Shown here piece after piece: positions 13,355 through 25,245 of a stretch of 64,000 nucleotides of DNA. Position 1 is the first letter of the stretch. Each line of letters opens with the position of its first letter. The position numbers were made by a program, and so were the translations under genes. This stretch comes from Gnetum montanum. Lineage: Eukaryota; Streptophyta; Gnetopsida; Gnetales; Gnetaceae. The notes under the pieces were generated by a model. The model was not told where the DNA came from, did no database searches, and was given only the letters and a program-made list of their open reading frames with translations. The stretch is taken from positions 882,760 through 946,759 of the forward strand of contig MNCI01005835.1 in assembly GCA_015680685.1 (NCBI GenBank), given 5' to 3'.

Positions 13355-13363
13355 GTGGGGGTA
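13355..13363 (+). other. Polypurine tract of element A
   Basis: GTGGGGGTA immediately precedes the right LTR. The minus-strand elements B and C show its complement, TACCCCCAC, at the same place. It would prime plus-strand DNA synthesis. Confidence 0.75.
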
Positions 13364-14295
13364 TGATGAAGCATCATGGTTGGCTGCATCGATAAGATGC
13401 CGTTGACATGACCCCATCGATGGGATGTTGTTGATGTGATCCCATCAACAAGATGCCTTCAACATGATCCCATCAACATAGGGTTTGACCTGTTGACATG
13501 TACTTGTTGATGAGGTTCCCTATTTCACCTATAAATACACACTCACTAGCTGCATTTATAGCATGAGTCTCATAGTTGTAGTGAAGCTCTAGCATTTTTT
13601 CCACTTGAAAGTTAGAATATTTTCTAAGTGCCCATAGTAGGAGTTAGACTGTACAAATCTTTATTTGAGCACTATTGTACCTAAGCATTGCAATGTGTGT
13701 GGAAATAAAGATGAGCTTTCTAATAAACCATGCAGCACTTTGAAATAGATTAATTATTTCCTTTATGCATTTAATACTTTAAGCAATTTCCTTTAATGCT
13801 TTAAGTAATTAAAGTAATTAAATTAAGCTAAATTAAGCTAGATTAAGATAGATTAAATAGTAATTAATTAAGCACATACATATGATCACTTTGAACATAC
13901 ACTTGGCACTTAGTAATCCTAGTAATGCTTAACGTTAGGTAACCCAGTAGCGTTAAATGTGTTCAAGATGTGTATGGCAAGTGGGAAAAAATGCTTATGT
14001 TAGAATTAATTAAATGTTAGTTAGTTAGAGTAAATTAGCAATTAAATATATGATTCTTTATTCTTAGGCAACTTAGAACATAAAACATAAAAATGATAAA
14101 AATCATGTCTCAATTGCACTTAACCATACCTTTGCATTTCACAAGTGTAATTGGGAAGACCTATTTCAATAGTTAGCTTCACCTCCTAGAGACTAGTGTA
14201 CTTAGAAGGCTATAAGTCCACGAAATTCAACTAGATTGCATGTGAATGCTTAGCGATTCATATGGTTGGGCATAGGGTCTACTTGTCGCTCATCA
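13364..14295 (+). repeat. 3' LTR of element A
   Basis: 932 bp, TGATGAAGC...CATCA, followed by TTAGG. The U3 motif array (ATCGATAAG, ATCGATGGG, ATCAACAAG and variants, about 13386-13500) has more units than in the left LTR. TATAAATA is at 13530-13537. The roughly 120 bp size difference from the left LTR is largely array length plus a short block after the TATA region. Confidence 0.9.
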
Positions 14296-14300
14296 TTAGG

Positions 14301-15298
14301 TAAGTAAAATATTTAGGTAATATAATTGGAAAAAGGAATTTTTTGACTTTCACTTGGATAACTAGTGATATGAATTGCACCTTATGTAACCCTAGTTAGA
14401 ATTGATGATTGGTGGTTGGTAGACCTTTAATTATCCTCTTGTTATTACCTAAAGATTAAGGTAATTTGTTGGTAAGATAAGATTTATTTCCCATATATTT
14501 TTCTCATTTCTATTTTATTTGCAGAATAAGCAAGAGGATTTTAAATATTTAACATCATTTGAATAGGAAAAATCAAAGCATTTGAGCATTAGAGCATGGA
14601 GGAAGCATTGGAGCATTCAAAAATATCGTTAACATGGACTCATTAAAGGATGAATGAAAGCTAAGAGGGATAGGTTATCATGTCCCCATTCCCAAAATGG
14701 AACTATTTTGTAACAAAGATGGTGTTACTTTGTAACAAATGATGCAATTATTGTAATAAGACTTGAAAGAACATGTTGTAATGATGAGCATGTTTCTTGA
14801 GGTGATCTTTGAGGATTTAACCCAAGGTATTTATACCTAGGAATTAGAAGTCATGACAACATAAAGTTAGAAGCCAATAAAAGGTGAGTAATGGGTGTTG
14901 GGTGAAGCTGAATAGGAAGGAGATTGGCTATTCTTTCTGGTAAAGTATAAGCTTAACCATGGTGGCAATGCTTGATTGCCTCTAAGGGATAGCTACCAAA
15001 GGAAGATAATCTCAAGAAACCCTTAAAGCATGACATGGATACATTCCTTCTACATTAATAAAGCTTTCTTTTCATTTTTTACTATGTTTTTCTTATCACT
15101 TTCTTTATGCATAATGTTGGATGTTATGAATATTCGATGTTTGTCATGATATCTGAGAATGGGATGTCATAGTAAGATGAATACATCTTTTAATCACTTT
15201 AATGTGCTTGAGTAAAATAATATTATTTTTATGTGATAAATAGTTAAGGCTATAACAACGATTCTTAGATGATTCTAACTATCGTTTCTAGCATCAAC
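14301..15298. other. Flank between element A and an LTR relic, no gene recognised
   Basis: AT-rich, with no supported coding frame. The right end (about 15235-15298), read on the minus strand, resembles the leader after the primer-binding site of element D, so it probably belongs to the relic at 15299. The rest is unidentified. Confidence 0.4.
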
Positions 15299-15700
15299 TC
15301 CTTGGTAATAACATCAATGATGAACAACAAAGTAGACCTTGCATCCAACCATACATATGACAAGCATTCACTCACAATCTTATCAAATTCTATGGATTAG
15401 ACTAGTGTGTGTATCTAGATAGCTAGGTGACAAATCACTAGTCTCTCTCTTCCTAGCCATACTTGTGTGGGCTAAGTTGTATGATTAAATATGACTAAGG
15501 TATATGATGTTGATATTAGGGTGGCCATATCAAAATATTATTAAAATATTAAAACATAAAAAATTAATCTAACTAATTTTTTGTGCAATTAAATAAATCC
15601 TAGACTAGCCTAAGGTGATGAGTATCCAATTCTAGTCTATCGTATACATCTTGAACTCCCATACTCATTATGTAAGTCACATGTGCATACTAAGAAATAA
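15299..15700 (-). repeat. Degenerate LTR relic with primer-binding site
   Basis: On the plus strand a site resembling the complement of the primer-binding site (15299-15317, TCCTTGGTAATAACATCAA) is followed by TGATGA and then a sequence that tracks the solo LTR at 31328: a CCATAC...ATGA stretch, GGATTAGACTAG, the TCTAGATAGCTAGG region and CTAGACTAGCCTAAG...GATGAGTATCC. It is clearly diverged and its far end is not definable. It is the 5' LTR of an old minus-strand element, the rest of which is not recognised. Confidence 0.55.
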
Positions 15701-16067
15701 AAAATGCATAACTAAATGTGCATAATAAAAAATAAAATATACATAATCAAATACTTATAAAAACGTGATAATTGATAAAAAGAGAAATTTCTCTAAGGAT
15801 GATTGAATTTCGGTATTTAATCATAAATATATAAAAGATCTATAAGTATCAATAACAATAGAAGCAAAGGATACAAAACTTCAACAAAAGAATTTAACAA
15901 TCATATTTATATTTAATTATATAGAATAATAACAACACCAACATCAACATTAATAACAATAATAAAATCCTATTATCTAGTTCATAAAACTAAAATTAAC
16001 CTATTGAAATGTATTTGATAGCATTAAATAATTGAATGCATGCATTAAATTATTTTATTAAACATAT
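15701..16067. other. AT-rich stretch left of element B
   Basis: Low-complexity A/T-rich DNA with many AATAA and ATAAT runs and no gene. It may include the unrecognisable remainder of the LTR relic. The final five bases, CATAT, are the left target-site duplication of element B. Confidence 0.4.
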
Positions 16068-16892
16068 TGATGAGTAGCGAGGTACCCCTACGCTCAGCCA
16101 TACGAATACAAGCGTTTCACACATGATCCAGTTGAATTTCAAAGACTAAGTGCTTATGTGCCCTTGTGGAACAAGGACGGGTTAGTTGATCGTTGTCTTC
16201 CCAAGCTTACCTGTATGTCACGATTGTATGGTTAAGTAAGCTTGAGGCATATGATTTTTATAGCTTTTATGTTTTTATGTCCTACTGCTAATAAGAGAGG
16301 AGAAAGAGAGATAACTAAGTGACTAATTTAACTTAACTACTAATTAACTAGGCTATAAATTAATCCTAACACCAGTATCCATTCTCACTTGCTGTACACA
16401 TGCTGAACCAGCGTAACACTACTGGGATTACCAAACGCTAATCGTTACTAGGTTACCAAGTGTTACACGCATGCTCAAAGTGATCGTCCTGTGTGTGCTA
16501 ATAACAGAAATGTAAAATAAAATAAAATAAATGAGTAAGAAAAAAAATCTCAAGTGTTGTAAGGATGAATGCAAGAGCTCATCTTTATTGCCATAAAAAA
16601 GGTGTGCTCAAGTACACAATGCTCGAATAAAGATCCGTCCACACTTAGACCTCTTGCTACGGGCACTTGGAAAATACTCTAACTTAACTCCTAAAAGACT
16701 TTTAAAAGACTTCCTTCCAAGACTTCTTCCTTAAATTGTGCGCCTGGGCACTATATTTATAAGCTTGGGAGCAACTACTCTAATAATTACAAAAACTGCC
16801 ACTCTAATTTTAGAGAAACTACCTCTTTAATTTTAGATAAACTGCCACTCTAATAATAACCACTCTAATTATTAGAGTAACCACTCTCATCA
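16068..16892 (-). repeat. 3' LTR of element B
   Basis: 825 bp. On the minus strand, U3 is at 16700-16892 and contains repeats of an AGAGTGGCAGTTT unit with self-complementary CTCTAATTATTAGAG motifs, then a TATA box (TTATAAATA, about 16757-16765). This U3 is unrelated to those of A, C and E, while R/U5 (16068-16640) is clearly related to theirs. The next bases on the plus strand, TACCCCCAC (16893-16901), are the complement of the polypurine tract. Confidence 0.9.
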
Positions 16893-18913
16893 TACCCCCA
16901 CAACTGATGGAAAACTCGTCCTCGAGTTCTTTACAAAATATTGGGAAGGTATGGGATTATTGACTAATTGACAACTGACAATGGAATGGGATAACAGACT
17001 CAACGTGCCCAGTGAACAGATCAATAAGCATATTACAACATTAGTGTTCATGACCATTGTGGTGAACACTCGTACATAAATGACATCCAAGCCTTTATTT
17101 GACAACTTGAAGAGAAAAAGAGAGAGAGAAAGAAGATGGAGCATGTTGCCACTAATGCCGAGATTGCTCCTTCCATTGTTTATCCATAGCCATGCCACCA
17201 ACTTACTCCTTTCATAAATGCTCTAGTTCCGATCCATCCTAAGTGCTTCCTCCAAGCCTAGTCCATTGTTTGTACGATCTCCATTTACACACACAACACA
17301 ATCACAAATGAGCAAGGATAGATAATCCACAATGCAGTTGATACCTTGCCTCAATATGAAGCGCATTGGTTGAGTTGTGGTTATGGCATAAACTGGTTCA
17401 AAGATTTATCACAGGGGATTACCCAAGGTGTAGGGGTTAGGTGAATAGTAAAATGGAGAAAATTAAAAATTTTGTGCCAGGGCCCCCACGACTAAGAGCA
17501 AACCTCCAGTAGCTATAAGATGGAAAAATATGAGAAACAAGAAAGATAGGAAAAAAATATCAACAGAAACACCAATAAAATGGATGTCATGGATGGGGAT
17601 GAAACAAGAAATGATTGATTGTAGGAAATTTTTAAGGGAAATAAGTTAACAATTGCACCAAAAAGAAATGCCAGTGGGTTCTCCCCAAAGTAGGCTCATG
17701 TGTTTTATGCCTTGACAAACCCACAAACCAAAGAGTCCATAGGCTCTAGGAATGTCATTTGGAATCAAGAGTTAAAAACTTACCCACAAGAATTCACCAA
17801 AGAAAAACAATGCATCAACCTAGAACAGACTAATGATAAAACTAGCAATGAGGTGGAAAATGGAAAGAATGATGGAGAGGAGAGAATGGAATGGAATCTC
17901 AAGAACAAGGTGTGTGAAGCCCCTTGTGTATTTTATTGTTAATGTGACTAAATAGAACTCATCCCAAATCCAGAATCAAAAAAACCACATCCAGTGACCT
18001 CGCATCAACACACTTGACCAATCCATCCACTTGAAGCAACAAGAATGCTTCCACAAAGAGTCACCACCATCCCAAGGAAAGTGAGATGGAGAAGTAGGAA
18101 GCGAGAAAGGGCCTTAGTTAGAGGGAACCTTCAGGCATGGGTAACATGTCTTTCCAGTTTCATAACTAGTTCTTGTAGCCCTTTTATTTGGTCTAAGGGG
18201 TGTGCTTTGAATTTCCATGTTCTTTTTTTTCTTTTTTGAATGGGAACCACACCATGAAAAGACCCATGCATTTTTTTTCTTACATTTATTTTGTCCAATG
18301 GGTGTGCTTTGAATTCTCACTTTTCTCCTTTTTTTTCTCTTCTTTTTTTTTTTTTTTGCATGAGAACCACACCATGCAAAGACTTATTTTTATTCACTCG
18401 GCTTCCTGATTTTTGAACAATGTCAGAATGGTGAAAACCCCAAGAAAAAGCATCCAAGCACCCAAGAGAATGGCCAGCACAAATGCATCGAATCCCCTTG
18501 AAGTCACACCTGTTTCATCCTTTGAGTCTTTCTTTGGTTTGAAAAATACCCAGCCACCAATTCTTTAAAAGTTTACTTAGAAAAAGAGGGATTGTATAGT
18601 TCCAAGCCAAAGGAGACCATAGAGTTGTATGGATGAATGGACGGCATGGACTCATTGCCTATTTTACCAAAAGAACCATACCTTAATATCAACATCATAA
18701 TTCAAAGGTAAAAACCAAACATTAGCAATCAATATGATATAATTCAATCCACCATCATGAGCACTTATTGGATGACAAATAAAAGCAAATCAAGCAAACA
18801 AAGAAATAGTAAAAATATGAACGATGGTGTAAAAAAATAAGAAAATTTGAAAGAATGTGTAAAACAAAAATGTGCCAAACAAAAATTCAAAAAGAACTGA
18901 GGGCCTAGAATAG
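16893..18913 (-). other. Spacer of element B between integrase end and 3' LTR
   Basis: About 2 kb with no credible protein. The weak frame at 16890-17201 overlaps the LTR boundary and has no motif. It is equivalent to the element E spacer at about 44900-46500. It contains two copies of the conserved hairpin (18199-18373) and runs of T. Confidence 0.55.
18199..18373 (-). other. Conserved spacer hairpin, element B, two tandem copies
   Basis: Copy 1 (18199-18253) has a GGTGTGC...TTTCCAT side and a TGGGAACCACACC side. Copy 2 (18301-18373) has GGTGTGC...TTCTCA and TGAGAACCACACC. The outer GGTGTG/CACACC arms are constant, while the inner arms differ between copies and keep pairing. Loops are T-rich. 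Confidence 0.5.
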
Positions 18914-21560
18914 TTAGCATAGGTCTCCATCTCCCCCATGACTAAGTTGGAAGGAGGAGATCTGAAATAGTGAGCAAGGTTGTCCACCAAGAGAGGTAGC
19001 ATGTGTACTGGCTATCCTAAGCTCATGGAAAGGTTTGGTTTGTTTTACGTTGACCAACAGTTTCTTGTCTAGGCTCTCAGGTTTGTATATTGTCATAGCC
19101 CCTGAAGGAAAATTTGCATAAATAATATAAGGTCCTTCCCACAGTGTTTGAAATTTAGTACATTGTGGCACATGTGTGGGATTCCAGTAGAGAACCTTAT
19201 CTCTTGGCTGATATTTAACTTTCCTAATTCTTAGGTCATGACGTTGTTTATTGAATGCCTTGTGCAACTCGTTAGATGATAGGGTAGCTAGTCGATTTTC
19301 ATCTAGCAAGTTAAGGATTACTAACCATTGTTTTTGTGCTAGATCAAGGTCAAAGTTGAGATCACATGCCATGGATAGTGTACGGAGGTAGCTAGTATGT
19401 CCAAGGAATGACTGAATATCTTTGACAGTTTCCAATTGATGGGTAATTTCTTAGATAACTTTGATTTTCTCAAGGTCTACCTCTATCCCTGTGTGTGAGA
19501 TTTTGTGCCCTAGTACTACACCCACTTGGACCATCAAATGGCTTTTCTTCCAGTTGAGCCTCAAATTGGTTTCTACACATCTTTTTAACACTTGCTCCAA
19601 CTAGTCCAAGGTTTGATTAAAGTTTGCTCCATAAGTGGAGAAGTCATCCATAGAGACTTCTACACCATTTCCTATCTATTGTTGGAAGATGCTTAGAACT
19701 AGTCGTTGAAATATTGCAGGGGCATTGCACAAGCCAAACGACATTTTTTTGTATGCAAATGTTCCCCAAGGACTAGTGAATGTAGTCTTGGCTTGGTCTT
19801 CTGGGGCTATTTGTATTTGATTATATCCATTATATCGATCAAGAAAACTGTAGTAGCGATGCCCTCCGATGGTGTCTAAGACTTGGTCAAAAATGGCAAT
19901 GGAAAGTGATCTTTGAATGTTTCCATATTCAGTAGCCTGAAATCTATGCACACCCTCCATTTGTCTCCATTTTTAGGCACAATAACTAATGGGCTAACCC
20001 ATTCACTATCAGCAATGGGGTATATGAACCTAGCCTTGAGAAGCTGTTCAATTTCTTCCTTGACTACTTGCTTCAGCTTTGGGTTCAAACGCCTCTGCGG
20101 TTGTCTTCAAGACTTCATGGAGGGGTTGATGTAAATCCCATGTTGGCATATCCTAGGATCTATTCTAGTTAATTTGGGATATGACCAAGCGAAGGCTTTT
20201 GACCATCTATTGATTACCTTCAGCAATTCTTCTTTCTGTTGAGGAGCAAGCTTAGCGTTGATAATTACCGATTTTCCATTTTTAAGGAACGTGTATTCCA
20301 TACCGGTGGGTAATGGTCTCAGCTCGAGGGGCTCCTGCTTAAATTTCTTATGGATTTCCAACTTCTCCTAGTTGACATTTTCAAGGTTAAGACTTGGAAG
20401 TTGCTGATGGACTTGCTCTGATGCATCTATGCTATCGATGTAAGTGCAAGTCAAACCCTCAGTTGGTTCCATGCATATGAGTGAACTACTTTCTTGATCA
20501 GTTATCAACCACTAGGTCTCTTCCTGTCATGTGGCTACTACATACAGGAATCTTTGTATGTTAATCACTTGTGCACATTGATTGCATGCAAGCAATGCTA
20601 AACTTTGCACAAACCATGACCTCTGCATGCAATTACACCCTATGTCACTATGTGTGATGCATGGAACTTTCTTGTTCTTGATCTTTCTAAATGTATTTTC
20701 CTTTGATATTTCTAGGGAAAGATCGTGGATTCCTAGGTGTGCGTCAATGGTTCTTAGCCATGCTCTTCCCATTACAATTGGGAAGTCCCTCTTACTGTTG
20801 TTTACCTGAATCACTAGGAAGTTAACTGGGTATGACCACCCACAAATAGTGGTAATAATGTCTTCCACCAGTCCCAATGGGATAGTGATGGACTGGTTAG
20901 ACAACTCTAGATGGATGTTGCTCTATTTCAATGGAGGTAAGTTCCAGGCCTTATACATTTCTTGAGAAATCAAGTTGACACCGGAACCTGAATCCAAAAG
21001 AGCTTTGCACAGTGCATTTCCAACGATTTGTAAGTATATCAAAGGACTCCCAAGATTAGAGAATTTTCTGGGAAGGTGGCCAACTTTGATCCAATTGGTG
21101 ATGGCATGTGTTAGCATGACCGTATGCATTGAGTGTGGTGGTTGAGTTGAAGGGGGCTCCAAAGTTTTGATTGATATTGAGGCATCTAAGGAATCAGCTG
21201 CTTGTGATTGCAAGGGATTGGTTAGACTATTGGTTCTAAAGAAAGGTCTTTTCTTCATGTGGTTGTTGGAACCAACAATAGGTTGAGAGTTAACAACCCT
21301 CATGGCATTACGTTGTTGCGGCTGGGTAGGGATTTCACCTTGCATAGCTGGAGCAGGTGGTAGTGGAGCCATTGGTGGAAGAGATGTGGTCAGATGAGAA
21401 GGATGATATGCTTGCAGGATATCACCTCTAGAAGAGGGAGCCATATAATACTTGCAGGCTTGGTAGTAAGGTTGAGGAGTTATGTGACCAGTAGAGTCAC
21501 GTGGGGAGATTGGCTGCTACATGTAATATCCATATGGGCCAGGTTACTAGTAAGGATATT
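18914..21560 (-). pseudogene. pol of element B: protease and RT fused to integrase C-terminus
   Basis: Minus strand. Protease is within about 20560-21060 (motif LLDSGSGVNLIS; FPIVMGRAWL). RT is within about 19640-20360, with FLDRYNGYNQI (the usual FLDGYSGYNQI altered at two places) and SMDDF at the catalytic site. The frame at 18914-19435 begins with the end of the RT region (VKDIQSFLGH), then switches at about 19380-19395 to the integrase C-terminal part (RTLSMACDL..., DKVLYWNP, stop at 18914-18916). RNase H and the integrase catalytic core are absent. The fused frame stays open across the joint. Scattered stops elsewhere disable it. Confidence 0.85.
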
Positions 21561-23663
21561 GTTGCCTTCATGGTGGCATTCCCCATGATTATGGGTGCTT
21601 CCACTATTGATATTGCTCAATCAGTTGTGGTGAAGTTCCACTAGGATAATATGTTAAGGGTTGGTGGAACTGCCTTGGGTTACCTTGAGGATACGGTAAC
21701 CTTCAGGGTGTTTGCCTTTTGTTTAATCGTGGGTTGAGTGCATACACCTCAAACTCCTACAGATGTGAGATTATAGGGCAACATCTCTTAGAATGGTCAT
21801 ATCGACATATCTCACATCCACTATCATTGTCTGTTTCCAAATCCACAACCTCTTCAATGATGGCAAATTTTCCCTTACCCTTGCTACGTGCATGTTCAAC
21901 TTCTCTCTTTTTTCATTTTTCGTAATCACTACCTTGCTCTCTAGACTCCTCTATTATTTTAAGAACAATTTGAAATCTATTGTCTAGGGAATCCCACATT
22001 TGGTCTACCTTTTCCGAAACTTCTAATGTCATCTTTTGGATAGGAAAAGTTTTCCTATTCACCATCTCTTTGAGTGGTGACTCTTCTTCATCCTCACAAA
22101 ATCTTACTCCCCTCTTCCAGAGGGAAGGATCTCTTTTATACTCTTCTACACTTTCTCTCTTCCGTAGCTCACCTTCTTCCTTAGCAACTTGCTCCAATAG
22201 TCTTTAAATTTGATGGGACCTAAGCTCAGATAGTCTTCCTAGGCATAAGTCCCAAGGGTTCTTCTCGTTTCATGCCTAAGCCCATCCATGAGATGGTGTA
22301 GTTGATCCCTTTGCGAATAACCATGGCCAAGACAACGATGTAACAGTGAATAGTATTAGCCCATGGCAACATCCAAGGGTTCATGTCCTCCTTGTTTCCA
22401 GCCTTGTATTTGCTTTCGCAAGTTAGACACTCAGGAGTATGTTTGGTACCTATCGTTGAATAATTCTAACATAGTACTTCATCTATGAATAGATTCCGAT
22501 TCTAAGGACTGGCACCAGCTTTCCGCTTCTTTAACTAGTGTCCACGGGAATAACTTAAGTTTTTTCCATTCATTCTCTATGTTTTGTAAGGCACATGCAT
22601 CATGAAATGCTTGTAAATGATTTTGAGGATCAGTGTTGTATCCCCCTTCAAATCGTGGGATATTGTTCATATCTAATCTCTTGATCCTACTATCTTTCTA
22701 GTGCCTTGTTGGAATTCTAACAATCTCAATTATGTCTAACATACTTCGAGTAGCGAGTAGGGGTTCATCATAATCGTCTCATCCATGGTGTCTATGATGC
22801 CTACGTTGTTCCCTACTCTCCCTTTTTCTATGTCGTGACTCTCTAAAGTGCCCTCATCCCCTTTCCTGGCTATTTCGCCTATGACTTCCACTTTGCCTAC
22901 CTTTATCCCCATGGTCTTTTTCCTTATGACTGCGTCCAGATATTGAAGGAGAGGGTGAAGGAGATGATGAAGATGATGAAGATGAAGAAGAAGGAGAACT
23001 GTCACCATGACGGTGTCTGCTACCTTCTCTTCTGTGGTCTCGACCCCGATCGCAATTGTGATTAGAATGTCCACCTTTATCATGAGTTTGTGTCCTTTTT
23101 TTGAACCCTTTGTACTCATGGGTATCAGAACCTGGGTTATGAATAGTGGAATGAAGGTCCTAATACACAACCCCTTGGCCAAAGTCAAGGGGAGGAACAT
23201 TGTTGTGTGGTCGACTACCTGAGGTAGGTTCACCACCCTCATTTTTGCTTAAGACATGTGGGGCATCCTGGGATCACTTACCCTTCAAAGACTTATGATG
23301 ACTCTCCTGTTGCAAGTCCCTTTGACATTGTGCCTCTGTGGGATGGTATTCTCTCGAGTCGTGGTCTTGCATAACATATTCTGCATATAAGTGTGACATG
23401 CCAATTCATGTGAGAGCATGAAGAAGCATGCTTGGGACTGAACGATCGAGAGGTAACACTATGTTACCTTCTAAATCTCGCCAATGCAGTTGTTCATCCT
23501 AGTGGAGGATAAAGGTAAAGTTTGGTACATATTCATCGGGATGAACATATACCACACGAAATTGTTGAGGGACTGGCAGATCAACGTCATGTGTATTACG
23601 CCACCGATTGTTTCCTGTTTTAGACCTAGATGGTGAGGCGCTTTTGTACGAAGAAGGAAACAT
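21561..23663 (-). pseudogene. gag of element B (broken)
   Basis: The start ATG lies at 23661-23663 on the minus strand (MFPSSYK-like). The N-terminal block to about 23260 matches E and A (HPDEYVPNFTFILH). The charged, Ser-rich middle (22736-23242) is read in a shifted frame. The capsid core is at about 22240-22690 (MNNIPRFEGGYNTDPQNHL, FHDACALQNIENEW). A coiled, charged segment is at about 21913-22197, followed by a Pro/Gln/Tyr-rich linker. Several frameshifts and stops. Confidence 0.83.
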
Positions 23664-23780
23664 ATTTGTCTATTCAGTGTGCAATGCACTCTTGTTTATT
23701 ATTTTCTCAATCAACCCTAAGGGTTTGTTCCAACAATGTGAATGATTTCCTATGTTCTAGTTAGCGCACAAACAGCTAAG

Positions 23781-23799
23781 TCCCCGACAACGATGCCAA
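23781..23799 (-). other. Primer-binding site of element B
   Basis: The plus strand reads TCCCCGACAACGATGCCAA, the complement of TTGGCATCGTTGTCGGGGA, directly against the 5' LTR. It is the tRNA-Asp type shared by the whole group. Confidence 0.8.
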
Positions 23800-24674
23800 T
23801 GATGAGTAGTGAGGTACCCCTATGCTCAACCATATGAATACAAGCGTTTCACGCACGATCCGGTCAAATTCCAAGGACTAAGTGCTTATGTGCCCTTGTA
23901 GAACAAGGACGGGTTGGTTGATTGTTGTCTTCCCAAGCTTATCTGTATGTCACAATTGTAAGGTTAAGTAAGCTTGAGGCATATGATTTTTATAGCTTTT
24001 ATGTTTTTATGTCATGCTGCTAATAAGGGAGGAGAGAGAGAGATAACTAAGTGACTAATTTAACTTAACTACTAATTAACTAGGCTTTAAACTAATCCTA
24101 ACACCAGTATCCATTCTCACTTGCCGTACACATCCTAAACCAGCGCAACACTACTAGGATTACCAAATGCTAATCGTTACTAGGTGACCAAGTGTTACAC
24201 GCATGCTCGAAGTGATTGTACTATGTGTGCTAATAATAGAAATGTAAAATAAAATAAAATAATAAAATAAAATAAATGCAGAAGAAAATAAAATAAAAGA
24301 AATGAGGAAGAAAACAAATCTCAAGTGCTGCAAGGAAGAATCCAAGAGCTCGTCTTTATTACCGTACACAAGGTGTGCTCAGGTACACAATGCTTGAATA
24401 AAGATCCATCCACACTTAGACCTCCTGCTGTGGGCACTTGCAAAATACTCTAACTTGACTCCTAAAAGACTTCCCTTGAAAGACTTCCTTCCAAGACTTC
24501 TTCCTTAAATTGTGCACCTAGGCACTGTATTTATAGGCTTGGGAGAAACTACTCTAATAATTACAAAAATTGCCACTCTAATTTTAGAGAAACTACCACT
24601 CTAATTTTAGAGAAACTACCCCTTTAATTTTAGAGAAATTGCCACTCTAATTATTAGAGTAACTGCTCTCATCA
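23800..24674 (-). repeat. 5' LTR of element B
   Basis: 875 bp, matching 16068-16892 closely. The extra length includes an expanded AATAAAATAAAATAA stretch (about 24245-24300) and one more U3 repeat unit (about 24590-24640). Its right end, TCATCA, is followed by the CATAT duplication. Confidence 0.9.
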
Positions 24675-24679
24675 CATAT

Positions 24680-25084
24680 GTAACATTTTAGGTTATAATA
24701 ACTAAACTTTGTCTATATTTCTTATTTTCATTCTTAATATTCTATCTAATCTACATGCAATTTTCATCAAACCAAGTCTTCTGTGCACCCTTTTGTTATG
24801 AAAACATAACTTACTTAGCTTTTGTAAGTAAAACTTCTTAGGTGATTATTTATGCCATTAACCTACTATAAGAAATTTTCATTGGTCAAGGTATGTGACT
24901 TGTGGTTTTGTAATTCATAAGTTTAATTCTATGTGTTATTAGAAGAAGATAGTTGATCATATAAACTCATCATTAAATCCTTTGCCTACTTTACAATGTT
25001 AGCTGATATTATTGGGATAAAGGCACCATGATGAGGAAGAGACTTCATCTTTATTCAATATATATATATACACACACACACATA
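24680..25084. other. Unidentified AT-rich DNA with a TA/CA microsatellite
   Basis: No gene seen. A simple repeat of TA followed by CA units occupies 25058-25083. Confidence 0.5.
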
Positions 25085-25245
25085 GTAATGAGATGCTAAC
25101 CTAGTGATAAGACTCTTAATTTAGAAACTTCAAGTTTTGAGTTTGATTTTAGTGGGCAATACTAAGATATAAAGTTCTAATTAAACTTTATGTCTTGTGG
25201 GTAAATATTTTTGAAAAAATGTTTTGAGTTCTAGCACCTCCCCTT
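25085..25245 (+). repeat. SINE-like element, copy 1
   Basis: About 160 bp beginning ATGAGATGCTAACCTAGTGATAAGACTC, whose AACCTAGTGATAAGAC stretch resembles a tRNA A box. About 30 bp later TTTTGAGTTTGATTTTA resembles a B box. It ends in GAGTTCTAGCACCTCCCC. The same head and tail occur in the copies at 26148/27012 and 35851, which supports a real family. Assignment as a tRNA-derived SINE is inference. Confidence 0.5.

Larger units (their letters stand above)
1174..14295 (+). mobile_element. Element A: full-length, decayed Athila/Tat-like Ty3/gypsy retrotransposon with a third ORF
   Basis: A structurally complete LTR retrotransposon of about 13.1 kb. It starts TGATGAAGC and its right LTR ends in ATCA. 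It is flanked on both sides by the five-base duplication TTAGG (1169-1173 and 14296-14300). Order: LTR, primer-binding site, gag, protease, reverse transcriptase, RNase H, integrase, a spacer of about 2 kb, a third ORF, purine-rich tract, LTR. Gag-pol order and motif style fit the Athila/Tat branch (family knowledge). All coding parts carry many stops and frameshifts, so it is an old, dead copy. Element C on the other strand has the same layout and is the best comparison for reading frames. Confidence 0.93.
16068..24674 (-). mobile_element. Element B: Athila/Tat-like retrotransposon with an internal pol deletion
   Basis: Read on the minus strand: 5' LTR (23800-24674), primer-binding site, gag, protease, RT, then a direct jump to the integrase C-terminus, spacer, polypurine tract, 3' LTR (16068-16892). 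Both outer ends carry CATAT (16063-16067 and 24675-24679). Length is about 8.6 kb. There is no third ORF between integrase and the 3' LTR, unlike A and C. RNase H and the integrase core are missing, so it could move only with help from another element. Its coding frames are longer than those of A, suggesting a younger copy. Confidence 0.92.

Noticed and set aside
16890-17201. 103-codon open frame on the minus strand near the polypurine tract of element B
   Set aside because: It overlaps the LTR boundary, has no motif, and no counterpart was recognised in the spacer of E.
25058-25083. CRISPR-like or other regular array
   Set aside because: Only a TA/CA microsatellite. No spaced direct repeats of CRISPR type exist in the window, and the organism is a plant.
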